Of a DNA stretch of 64,000 bases, positions 26,556-34,722 are shown one piece after another. The first letter of the stretch is position 1, and every line of letters begins with the position of its first letter. This DNA comes from an uncultured Aggregatibacter sp. (GTDB lineage Bacteria; Pseudomonadota; Gammaproteobacteria; Enterobacterales; Pasteurellaceae). The DNA is taken from positions 1 to 64,000 of the forward strand of contig NZ_CABFLM010000104.1 in assembly GCF_901873365.1 (NCBI RefSeq). The letters run 5' to 3'. The position numbers and the translations under genes were made by a program. The notes beneath the pieces are model-generated. The model saw only the letters and a list, made by a program, of their open reading frames with translations. It had not been told where the DNA came from and ran no database searches.

Positions 26556-27419
26556 TTAAGCGACGGCTTTTAACAACTCCTCGACAGCTAAAATGCCTAA
26601 ATTGTTAGACGCAAGTGGGCTGTCGCCGGTGAGCACGTTGCGGTCTTTGTTCACTTGACCTGTAATGCCTTCGTTCAATACTTTCACGCCTAAAGATTCT
26701 AAGCGTTCCGCTAATAACCATTGTAATTTGCCCGGAATGTAGCCGATGTCCACGTTCGCGCCTTCGTCTAACGCATCTGGGAATACGCAGATTTCATAGC
26801 CGTTGAATGGGAAATCTTCCGGTTTTTCGCCTATGCTTGCTGCTAAAAATGCTGCAGGTCCGTGGCATAAGCTGATGATATATTTATCATTTGCAAACGC
26901 CCAGTTTAATACTGCTTTCATGTCGGTGCTGAACGGAAGACCGTGTAATGCTGCGTGACCACCCGGGATTAACACGCCTAAGTATGGTGAATCTTCCGCT
27001 GTGACTTCCGCCAAAATATCCGCTAATTTATGTGGATTTTTGAATTTCGGCAAGTAGGTTTCGTATAAGCCCATCACCGCTTCATCTTCGGTTGGCATCG
27101 CCCACATTTCAAATTTTACCGAGTTACCTGAAAGGGTTGCCACTTCAATTTCAAAACCAGCGTGGTGAATATGCAACATTGGCAACATCGTTTCCACAGG
27201 GTGGTTACCCGTTGAAAATAATTTGCCGTTTTTCATTTCTAAATAGCGTTCGTCAGAAGCCACCATTAAAATTTTGTATTTGCCACCTGTGTAAGGTTTG
27301 TCGAATTTAAAACCGTCGAAATCCGTTTTTTTCGCCACATATTGGCTTAATGAGTATTCTGATGGGAAAAATGCGTTATGTTCTGCACGGTCTGCTACTG
27401 GGCTTTTTAAATCTGCCAT
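26556..27419 (-). CDS. hchA: Hsp31-type glyoxalase III / protein deglycase
   Basis: DJ-1/PfpI-superfamily protein of 287 residues (E. coli Hsp31 has 283). The nucleophile is Cys185 in ISLCHGPAAFLAA, the same number as in Hsp31; IPGGHAALHGLP near 151 and the N-terminal P domain segment FFPSEYSLSQYV are also present. The family converts methylglyoxal to lactate, and chaperone and deglycase activities are reported. It is divergent from a LysR gene with a 124-base gap, suggesting control by that regulator. Confidence 0.92.
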   Translation of the reverse strand: MADLKSPVADRAEHNAFFPSEYSLSQYVAKKTDFDGFKFDKPYTGGKYKILMVASDERYLEMKNGKLFSTGNHPVETMLPMLHIHHAGFEIEVATLSGNSVKFEMWAMPTEDEAVMGLYETYLPKFKNPHKLADILAEVTAEDSPYLGVLIPGGHAALHGLPFSTDMKAVLNWAFANDKYIISLCHGPAAFLAASIGEKPEDFPFNGYEICVFPDALDEGANVDIGYIPGKLQWLLAERLESLGVKVLNEGITGQVNKDRNVLTGDSPLASNNLGILAVEELLKAVA

Positions 27420-27516
27420 TTTTTTCTACTAATGTTAAAAGAATGTTTAAAAAAGATTGTTTGTTGTAATGGGGGCATTATATCCTAGTCTTTCAATTTG
27501 AAAATTAATAGAATAA

Positions 27517-27547
27517 GAATAAACTATTCTGAAAAAAGGAATAATGA
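27517..27547 (+). promoter_or_regulatory. conserved leader/operator before the LysR gene
   Basis: The 22-base block GAATAAACTATTCTGAAAAA plus AAGGAATAAT is repeated almost exactly at 29759-29790 before the LysR pseudogene. It contains the inverted repeat AGAATA-N9-TATTCT at 27510-27530 and the ribosome binding site AAGGA. Conservation in two copies suggests autoregulatory binding. Confidence 0.45.
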
Positions 27548-28443
27548 TGAATAAATTAGAAGCTCTTCGTTATTTTTGCTCCGCTGCGGAAACTCTTAAT
27601 TTCCGTGAAACCGCTCAACGCCTTGCCGTTTCGCCCCAAGTAGTCACGAGAATGATTGCCAATCTCGAAACGTTATTAGGCGAAAGCCTGTTCAAGCGTA
27701 ACACTCGAAACATCAAACTCACTGAATTTGGCGAGCAATTTTTACCGAAAGCGACGCAATATTTGGCGAAAGGCGAACAGCTATTTGCTAAAAACAATGT
27801 AAAAGAAAAAGCAATGCAAGGTGTAGTTCGGATTACCCTGCCGCCGATGCCTTACAACGATGAAATTCTGTTTGAATTATTGACCGCACTTGAGCCCTAC
27901 CCCGACATTGCGATTGATTGGCGGGTGGGCATTGATAAGCTCAAAAGTGTAGATGACCAAATTGACATTGGCTTGCGAATTTGCCAAGAACCTGAGTTGG
28001 ATTGGGTGGCGCAGCATATCTGCACTTTTTCGGAAAAAATTGTCGCCTCGCCCGCCTTACTCAAGCGATTGGATTTCCCTAAAGATTTACAAGATTTAGC
28101 CCAAAATTATCCACTGAGTGGTTTGATTGACCCCAAACTGAAACGTATTTGGCAATGGCAAATCAACGCTGAACAACGTTTTATGCCCAACAGAGCGATA
28201 TTCTTCGCCTCTGACGTGCAAAGCGAATTGCAATCAGCTCTCGCTGGTCGCACTTGTTCTTATCTTATCAACAGTGTTTGTGATCCCTATTTAGAAAATG
28301 GTCGATTGGTGGAACTCTTCCCCGAAATTGAAAAGCAAAAATGGCAGCTTTATTTATACCGACCATATCAAACGATTGTTGCCGAGCGGGTGATATGGGT
28401 GTATAACAAGTTGAAGGAGATTTTGTTGTCGAAAATGTTTTAG
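27544..28443 (+). CDS. LysR-family transcriptional regulator
   Basis: 299 residues. The N-terminal winged helix-turn-helix covers about residues 4-62 (NFRETAQRLAVSPQVVTRMI, then LETLLGESLFKRNTRNIKLT). The effector-binding domain follows with VRITLPPMPYNDEILFEL near 95. AAGGA precedes paired ATGs at 27544 and 27547. It is divergent from hchA and convergent with the LLM oxidoreductase gene; both are plausible targets. A truncated paralogue lies at 29788. A USS at about 27882 encodes residues LTAL. Confidence 0.9.
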   Translation: MMNKLEALRYFCSAAETLNFRETAQRLAVSPQVVTRMIANLETLLGESLFKRNTRNIKLTEFGEQFLPKATQYLAKGEQLFAKNNVKEKAMQGVVRITLPPMPYNDEILFELLTALEPYPDIAIDWRVGIDKLKSVDDQIDIGLRICQEPELDWVAQHICTFSEKIVASPALLKRLDFPKDLQDLAQNYPLSGLIDPKLKRIWQWQINAEQRFMPNRAIFFASDVQSELQSALAGRTCSYLINSVCDPYLENGRLVELFPEIEKQKWQLYLYRPYQTIVAERVIWVYNKLKEILLSKMF

Positions 28444-28479
28444 GTATAAAAATGGCGAGATGATCTCGCCATGTTTTTA

Positions 28480-29520
28480 TCACGATAGCTTATCCACAAT
28501 CGATTTTAACATCGTATAAGATTGGGCTTGCTTTTGCTCATCAAAAATATAGCTCACTGCCATAATTTCATCAAAATGTACCCGTTCACGTAATTGCTTG
28601 AGTTGAAATTCTACGCTTTCAGGACTACCGATAAGCGAACAAGCCGTCATTTGTTCCACTACGGCACGCTCTTGGTTGTAAATTGGGATTGCCTCGAAAT
28701 CGACTGGGCCAAAGTGTGGTTTCTTTTGGGCATGCATTTGGGCTTTCCAAACGTCTTCTTCTGACGCCATCGGTGGTTGTAAATTTTGTTGCGCATTAGT
28801 CACTATATTTAAGAAAAATAGTGTTTGCGTCGTCGCGAGTTGTCTCGCTTCGTTATCGGTTTCTGCAACAATCGCGTTCACACCTAAGATGACATAGGGT
28901 TCAGCAAGATAGGTAGAAGGTTTGAAGTTTTTGCGATAAATCTCCACCGCCATTTCCATCATGCGTGGCGCAAAGTGTGAAGCAAAGGCATAAGGCAAGC
29001 CAAGCTCTGCCGCAAGATAGGCACTTTCGGTGCTAGATCCTAAAATATAAAACGGTATATTCAAGCCTGCGGAAGGATAAGCTGAAACAGGATTGCTATC
29101 TTTAAAGTAACCTCGAAGTTCCGCGATTTCCGCAGGGAAATCCAGACTGTTTCGTCCACGACGAAGTGCTGCAGCCGTTTGCATATCCGTTCCTGGTGCA
29201 CGGCCTAAACCGAGTTCAACACGGTTTGGATAAAGCGTCTCCAGTGTGCCATATTGCTCAGCCACCACATAAGGCGAATGATTCGGTAACATCACGCCAC
29301 CTGAGCCAACGCGCAAGGTCTTCGTATTGGCTAGCGTATGCTGAATTAAAAGTGCGGTCGCTGAACTCACCAAATTTTTCATATTATGATGCTCAGCAAT
29401 CCAATAGCGTTCAATGCCAATGTTCTCAGCATGTTTTGCAAGACTTACCATAGACTCAACGGCTTGCAAATAAGTTTGTCCTTCTCGGACGGGGGCGAGA
29501 TTAAGAATGGAAAGTTTCAT
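28480..29520 (-). CDS. LLM-class (luciferase-like) flavin-dependent oxidoreductase
   Basis: 346 residues, YhbW-like group 1 luciferase-fold enzyme expected to use FMN. Motifs are LNLAPVREG at the start, YWIAEHHNMKNLVSSA near 39, RVGSGGVMLPNHSPYVVAEQ near 71, ELGLGRAPGTD near 102 and LGSSTESAYLAAELGLPYA split near 155-175. AGGAG lies before its ATG. It sits beside a remnant of a zinc-type alcohol dehydrogenase on the same strand (12 bases apart), perhaps once an operon. The natural substrate is unknown. Confidence 0.87.
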   Translation of the reverse strand: MKLSILNLAPVREGQTYLQAVESMVSLAKHAENIGIERYWIAEHHNMKNLVSSATALLIQHTLANTKTLRVGSGGVMLPNHSPYVVAEQYGTLETLYPNRVELGLGRAPGTDMQTAAALRRGRNSLDFPAEIAELRGYFKDSNPVSAYPSAGLNIPFYILGSSTESAYLAAELGLPYAFASHFAPRMMEMAVEIYRKNFKPSTYLAEPYVILGVNAIVAETDNEARQLATTQTLFFLNIVTNAQQNLQPPMASEEDVWKAQMHAQKKPHFGPVDFEAIPIYNQERAVVEQMTACSLIGSPESVEFQLKQLRERVHFDEIMAVSYIFDEQKQAQSYTMLKSIVDKLS

Positions 29521-29531
29521 AGTGTTTCTCC

Positions 29532-29774
29532 TTATTGATTGAGCAAAGTGAAATCCAACATCACTTTCCCAATATGCGTGCCTTTGTCCATTTCTATATG
29601 GGCTTTTGCTACGTCGTTAAAATCAAATACTTGATGAATAATCGGTTTGCCGATTTCACCGTTGCCGAGTTTTTCCCAGAGCTCGTTAATTCTAACCGCT
29701 CTTTGATGATTTACTTGTATTATACGCTGACTATCATGAGTTAAAATACATAAAATACGAATAAACTATTCTGA
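29532..29774 (-). pseudogene. C-terminal remnant of an MDR alcohol/quinone dehydrogenase
   Basis: On the minus strand the frame ending at TAA 29532 reads INELWEKLGNGEIGKPIIHQ, then VFDFNDVAKAHIEMDKG and THIGKVMLDF, the usual last 55 residues of zinc-type quinone oxidoreductases (MDR superfamily). Upstream, the frame soon loses similarity and meets a stop inside the leader of the LysR pseudogene. The catalytic and NAD-binding domains are gone, so this is a 3' relic created by deletion. Confidence 0.7.
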
Positions 29775-29787
29775 AAAAAGGAATAAT

Positions 29788-30130
29788 ATGAATGAACCGG
29801 ATGCTCTGCGCTCTTTTTGCGTCGCCTGCGAAACCTTCAATTTTCGTGAGACTATGCAGCGTTTGGCGACGTCTTTGCAAGTGGTAACTCGCACGATCAC
29901 CGAGTTGGAAGAATTGCTGGACGAAAGACGGTTTTAACACAGCTCACGGAATATCCCCCCGAATTTGGCAAAATTTTTGCCGAAAATCACGCAATTTCCG
30001 GCGGAAAGCGAGCGTTTATTTGCTTCCCCAAAATTGAGCGAGAAAGCGATGTATGGTGTGGTGTATATCATCTTGCCGCCAATGCCTCATAACGATCAAA
30101 TGTTGTTTGAATTACTGACCGCACTTCCCT
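29788..30130 (+). pseudogene. truncated, frameshifted LysR regulator paralogue
   Basis: From ATG 29788 the frame reads MNEPDALRSFCVACETFNFR and continues through the helix-turn-helix to a TAA near 29936. A shifted frame resumes with LAKFLPKITQFPAESERLFA and VVYIILPPMPHNDQMLFELL. The sequence follows the intact LysR gene at 27544 codon by codon up to the residues LTAL at 30127 and then stops abruptly, joining the lepA upstream region. Both the frameshift and the lost effector domain mark it as dead. Confidence 0.85.
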
Positions 30131-30216
30131 TTTCTTTTCTAGCGATTTCCACGCTTTTCGGGTACAATCCGCCAGTTAAATTTAATGACTTTTTGAATGA
30201 GAAAACTGACTGATTT

Positions 30217-32013
30217 ATGAAGAATATTCGCAACTTTTCTATTATTGCCCATATTGACCACGGTAAATCCACCTTATCTGATCGTTTAATTCAAACCTGT
30301 GGGGGACTTTCAGATCGTGAAATGGAAGCGCAAGTGCTCGATTCTATGGATTTGGAGCGCGAACGCGGGATTACCATCAAGGCACAAAGCGTAACGCTGA
30401 ACTACAAAGCCAAAGATGGCGAAACCTATCAACTGAATTTTATCGACACACCGGGACACGTTGACTTTTCTTATGAAGTATCTCGCTCTCTTGCGGCTTG
30501 TGAAGGCGCATTATTGGTAGTCGATGCCGGACAAGGTGTAGAAGCACAAACCTTGGCAAACTGTTACACCGCTATCGAAATGAACTTGGAAGTGGTGCCG
30601 ATTTTAAACAAAATTGACTTACCAGCGGCCGATCCTGAACGTGTTGCGGAAGAAATTGAAGATATTGTGGGAATTGATGCCATGGAAGCCGTGCGTTGTT
30701 CGGCTAAAACGGGCGTGGGCATTGAAGACGTATTAGAAGAAATTGTTGCCAAAATTCCGGCACCGGAAGGTGACCCAAATGCGCCATTACAGGCATTAAT
30801 TATTGACTCGTGGTTTGATAATTATTTGGGTGTAGTGTCTTTGGTTCGCATTAAAAACGGCACGTTACGCAAAGGCGATAAAATCAAAGTGATGTCCACC
30901 GGCCAATCATATAACGTCGATCGTTTGGGGATTTTTACGCCGAAACAAGTGGATACCACTGTATTAAATTGCGGTGAAGTTGGTTGGGTCGTTTGTGCCA
31001 TTAAAGATATTTTAGGCGCACCGGTGGGAGATACCTTAACGCTACACAATAATCCGGCAAGTTCCGTTTTACCGGGCTTTAAGAAAGTTAAACCCCAGGT
31101 TTACGCCGGCTTATTCCCGGTCAGCTCTGATGATTATGAAGCGTTCCGTGATGCGCTTGGTAAATTAAGTTTAAATGACGCCTCCTTGTTCTATGAACCG
31201 GAAAATTCCACCGCACTTGGCTTCGGTTTCCGCTGTGGTTTCCTTGGGCTGTTGCACATGGAGATTATTCAAGAACGTTTGGAGCGTGAATACGATTTAG
31301 ATTTAATCACGACGGCACCAACCGTGGTCTATGAAGTGGAATTAACCAATGGTGAGGTAGTCTATGTGGACAGTCCGTCAAAACTGCCGCCGTTAAACAA
31401 TATTGCTGAAATTCGTGAACCCATTGCGGAATGTAATATGCTATTGCCACAAGAATATCTCGGCAATGTGATTACCCTTTGCGTTGAAAAACGTGGCGTG
31501 CAAACCCATATGGTTTATCACGGCAATCAAGTGGCGCTGACTTATGAAATCCCGATGGGCGAAGTGGTGCTGGATTTCTTTGATCGCCTGAAATCCACCT
31601 CGCGCGGTTATGCGTCTTTAGATTACGGTTTCAAACGCTTCCAAACGGCAGATATGGTGCGCGTGGATATTATGATCAACGGTGATCGTGTAGATGCGTT
31701 AGCGTTAATTGTACATAAAGACAATGCACCGTATCGCGGTCGTGAATTGGTAGAAAAAATGCGTGAACTCATTCCACGTCAACAATTTGATATCGCGATT
31801 CAAGCGGCAATTGGCAACCACATTATTGCCCGTTCTACCGTGAAACAATTACGCAAAAATGTGTTGGCAAAATGCTATGGTGGTGATGTCAGCCGTAAGA
31901 AAAAATTACTACAAAAACAAAAAGAAGGTAAGAAACGAATGAAACAACTCGGCAATGTTGAAGTGCCACAAGAAGCATTCTTAGCCATCTTACACGTAGG
32001 AAAAGACAAATAA
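30217..32013 (+). CDS. lepA: elongation factor 4 (LepA GTPase)
   Basis: Ribosome-associated GTPase that back-translocates or helps ribosome biogenesis; 598 residues, the normal length. Motifs are G1 IAHIDHGKSTLSDRL (residue 9 on), RGITIKAQ switch I, DTPGHVDF (G3), NKIDLP (G4), SAKTG (G5) and the LepA-specific C-terminal domain (QKEGKKRMKQLGNVEVPQEA near 565). First gene of lepA-lepB-rnc-era. Its promoter region adjoins the LysR pseudogene. Confidence 0.97.
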   Translation: MKNIRNFSIIAHIDHGKSTLSDRLIQTCGGLSDREMEAQVLDSMDLERERGITIKAQSVTLNYKAKDGETYQLNFIDTPGHVDFSYEVSRSLAACEGALLVVDAGQGVEAQTLANCYTAIEMNLEVVPILNKIDLPAADPERVAEEIEDIVGIDAMEAVRCSAKTGVGIEDVLEEIVAKIPAPEGDPNAPLQALIIDSWFDNYLGVVSLVRIKNGTLRKGDKIKVMSTGQSYNVDRLGIFTPKQVDTTVLNCGEVGWVVCAIKDILGAPVGDTLTLHNNPASSVLPGFKKVKPQVYAGLFPVSSDDYEAFRDALGKLSLNDASLFYEPENSTALGFGFRCGFLGLLHMEIIQERLEREYDLDLITTAPTVVYEVELTNGEVVYVDSPSKLPPLNNIAEIREPIAECNMLLPQEYLGNVITLCVEKRGVQTHMVYHGNQVALTYEIPMGEVVLDFFDRLKSTSRGYASLDYGFKRFQTADMVRVDIMINGDRVDALALIVHKDNAPYRGRELVEKMRELIPRQQFDIAIQAAIGNHIIARSTVKQLRKNVLAKCYGGDVSRKKKLLQKQKEGKKRMKQLGNVEVPQEAFLAILHVGKDK

Positions 32014-32024
32014 GGAAAGTATTC

Positions 32025-33047
32025 ATGTCGAACGTATTTACGATTATTTTAATCGCTGTCGGATATGGTTTGTGGAAAGTATTGGATCATTTTCAGTTAC
32101 CCAACACCTTTTCCATTTTACTCATTATTTTTACCGCACTTTCTGGTGCCGTTTGGTGTTATTTGCGCTTTGGCGTGTTACCAAAACGCGCCAGACAAAT
32201 TGCACGCTTGGAGCAACGCAGTGGCAAACCATTAAACGACGAGGAAAAAACTCAAATTGAACCGATTTCAGAAAGTTCTGAATTTGTCGCGTCTTTATTT
32301 CCGGTATTAGCTTTTGTATTGATTGTGCGCTCATTTATTTTCGAGCCATTTCAAATCCCCTCTTCTTCCATGGAACCCACATTGCGTATTGGCGATTTCA
32401 TCTTAGTCAATAAATTTGATTACGGCATTAAAGATCCGGTTTTCCAAAATACGTTGATAAAACGAGGCGAGCCTCAACGTGGTGATGTCATTGTGTTCAA
32501 AGCACCGGAATCCCCTAGTACCGACTACATTAAACGTGTTGTCGGCACCCCCGGCGATCGCATAATTTATAACGAAGCGAATCGTCATTTAACCTTGGTT
32601 TACGCCAAAGACGGCAAAGAATGTTTGACCGATTGTGAAACCAAAGAATTTAGCTACACGCTACCTCAACCGAATGAAAGTTTCCGTTTTATTTTAGGAC
32701 GAGATCACAGCGGTAAAGTGCAATACGGCCCTGCACCATTAGAAACCATTGAAACCGGTGATGTGACACACGCTATTCATTGGTATCCACAGCCGATTAA
32801 CGAAGGATATCGTTATAAAGCCTTTAGCAAACAAGAAAATTATGTAACAGAATGGGTTGTGCCGGAAGGGCAGTATTTTGTCATGGGCGATAACCGTAAC
32901 AACAGTGAAGATAGCCGTTTTTGGGGCTTTGTACCGTCACAAAATATCGTCGGGAAAGCCACCTATATTTGGCTGAGTTTAAAGAAAGAACAGGATGAAT
33001 GGCCAACCGGCATTCGTACTGAACGCTTATTCCAAAAAATTCAATAA
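32025..33047 (+). CDS. lepB: signal peptidase I
   Basis: Inner-membrane serine protease that removes Sec signal peptides; 340 residues with two N-terminal transmembrane segments (about 3-20 and 29-47) and a third near 90-103. The catalytic Ser115 lies in IPSSSMEPTL and the general-base Lys in DYIKRVVGTPGD (about 170); box E is GDNRNNSEDSRFWG near 295. It starts 11 bases after lepA and is followed immediately by rnc. Confidence 0.96.
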   Translation: MSNVFTIILIAVGYGLWKVLDHFQLPNTFSILLIIFTALSGAVWCYLRFGVLPKRARQIARLEQRSGKPLNDEEKTQIEPISESSEFVASLFPVLAFVLIVRSFIFEPFQIPSSSMEPTLRIGDFILVNKFDYGIKDPVFQNTLIKRGEPQRGDVIVFKAPESPSTDYIKRVVGTPGDRIIYNEANRHLTLVYAKDGKECLTDCETKEFSYTLPQPNESFRFILGRDHSGKVQYGPAPLETIETGDVTHAIHWYPQPINEGYRYKAFSKQENYVTEWVVPEGQYFVMGDNRNNSEDSRFWGFVPSQNIVGKATYIWLSLKKEQDEWPTGIRTERLFQKIQ

Positions 33048-33048
33048 T

Positions 33049-33729
33049 ATGAGAGACCATAATTTAGATCGTTTACAACAAAAAATTGATTACCAATTTC
33101 AAGATACCGATCTTCTTAAACAAGCCCTCACCCATAGAAGTGCAGGGCATAAACATAACGAGCGCTTAGAATTTTTAGGCGATGCCATTTTAAACTTAAC
33201 CATTGCCAATGCCTTATTTCATCAATTTCCCAAGTGCAACGAAGGGGAACTCAGTCGAATGCGGGCAACATTGGTGCGTGAGCCAACCTTAGCGATTTTA
33301 GCGCGCGATTTCCAGTTGGGAGACTATCTTTCACTGGGACAAGGGGAATTAAAAAGTGGCGGATTTCGTCGTGAATCTATTTTAGCTGATTGCGTAGAAG
33401 CCATTATTGGTGCGATTTCGTTAGATAGTAGCCTCACTCACGCCACTGAAATCGTAATCCGTTGGTATCAATCTTTATTAAAAGAGATTCAACCGGGCGA
33501 TAACCAAAAGGATGCGAAAACCCGTTTACAAGAATATTTGCAAGGAAAAAAACTCCCTGTGCCGACATACAATATTGTGAATATTCAAGGGCAAGCTCAT
33601 AACCAATTATTTATTGTGGAATGTTCCATTAAAAATGATGACCGCACTTTTATCGGCAAAGGTTCCAGTCGCCGTAAAGCAGAACAAGCGGCAGCAGAAC
33701 AAATTCTTCAAGAGCTAAATATCAAATGA
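33049..33729 (+). CDS. rnc: ribonuclease III
   Basis: Double-strand-specific RNase for rRNA and mRNA processing; 226 residues, same as E. coli. The signature HNERLEFLGDAIL (about 37-49) and the catalytic acidic residues in ADCVEAIIGA (about 110-120) are present, with a C-terminal dsRNA-binding domain from about 155 (DAKTRLQEYLQGKKLPVPTY). The start at 33049 lies one base after the lepB stop; a longer in-frame extension overlapping lepB is not credible. It overlaps era by 4 bases. Confidence 0.96.
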   Translation: MRDHNLDRLQQKIDYQFQDTDLLKQALTHRSAGHKHNERLEFLGDAILNLTIANALFHQFPKCNEGELSRMRATLVREPTLAILARDFQLGDYLSLGQGELKSGGFRRESILADCVEAIIGAISLDSSLTHATEIVIRWYQSLLKEIQPGDNQKDAKTRLQEYLQGKKLPVPTYNIVNIQGQAHNQLFIVECSIKNDDRTFIGKGSSRRKAEQAAAEQILQELNIK

Positions 33730-34631
33730 CAGAACAACTTGAAACGTATTGTGGCTTTATTGCCATTGTAGGTCGTCCGAACGTAGGGAAATCTACCTTA
33801 CTGAACAAAATTCTCGGACAAAAAATTTCGATCACTTCGCGCAAAGCGCAAACCACTCGTCATCGCATTGTGGGCATTAAAACTGAAGGTCCGTATCAGG
33901 AAATTTACGTGGATACGCCGGGGCTGCACATTGAGGAAAAACGCGCTATCAACCGTTTAATGAACCGTGCCGCCAGCAGTGCAATTACTGATGTGGATTT
34001 AGTCATTTTTGTGGTCGATGGCACACACTGGAATGATGACGATGAAATGGTACTGAATAAACTGCGCAAAACCAATGTGCCGGTTGTCCTTGCCATTAAT
34101 AAAATCGATAACATTAAGCATAAAGACGATTTATTGCCATTTATTACGGAAATCAGCCGTAAATTTACCTTTACCGACATCGTGCCGATTTCTGCTGAAA
34201 AAGGGAATAATTTAGAGGTAATTGAGAATATCGTGCGTCAATCTTTGCGCCCGGGCGTACACCATTTCCCGGAAGATTATGTCACCGATCGTTCTCAACG
34301 TTTTATGGCATCAGAAATTATTCGTGAAAAATTAATGCGCTTTATGGGGGAAGAATTACCTTATTCTGTGACCGTAGAAATTGAGCAATTTAAGGTGAAC
34401 GAACGCGGAACTTATGAAATCAATGCCTTAATTTTGGTTGAGCGTGACGGACAGAAAAAAATCGTCATTGGCCATAAAGGTGAAAAATTGAAAAAAATTG
34501 GTACGGAAGCCCGTTTAGATATGGCGCGTTTATTTGATAATAAAGTCCATCTGGAACTTTGGGTCAAAGTAAAATCCGGCTGGGCAGACGATGAGCGGGC
34601 TTTGCGAAGTCTGGGGTATATGGAAGACTAA
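33726..34631 (+). CDS. era: GTPase Era
   Basis: Essential GTPase that binds the 3' end of 16S rRNA during 30S assembly; 301 residues. It has G1 GRPNVGKSTLLN, DTPGL (G3), NKID (G4), SAEKG (G5), and a C-terminal KH domain with VIGHKGEKLKKIGTEARLDM near 245. The ATGA overlap with rnc shows translational coupling. A bidirectional terminator follows. Confidence 0.97.
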   Translation: MTEQLETYCGFIAIVGRPNVGKSTLLNKILGQKISITSRKAQTTRHRIVGIKTEGPYQEIYVDTPGLHIEEKRAINRLMNRAASSAITDVDLVIFVVDGTHWNDDDEMVLNKLRKTNVPVVLAINKIDNIKHKDDLLPFITEISRKFTFTDIVPISAEKGNNLEVIENIVRQSLRPGVHHFPEDYVTDRSQRFMASEIIREKLMRFMGEELPYSVTVEIEQFKVNERGTYEINALILVERDGQKKIVIGHKGEKLKKIGTEARLDMARLFDNKVHLELWVKVKSGWADDERALRSLGYMED

Positions 34632-34678
34632 CCTTCAGCTAAACACCATCACTTGATTTAACTCACTTCATACCATCA

Positions 34679-34712
34679 AAAATCCCCTAAGACTGTCGCC
34701 TTAGGGGATTTT
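34679..34712. terminator. bidirectional terminator between era and murA
   Basis: AAAATCCCCTAAG and CTTAGGGGATTTT form a 13-bp perfect stem around an 8-base loop, between convergent genes. Confidence 0.92.
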
Positions 34713-34722
34713 TATTTAATCA

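Noticed and set aside
32995..33048. Upstream start for rnc inside lepB
   Set aside because: The extra 18 residues do not fit RNase III; the ATG at 33049 follows the lepB stop by one base and matches the family start.
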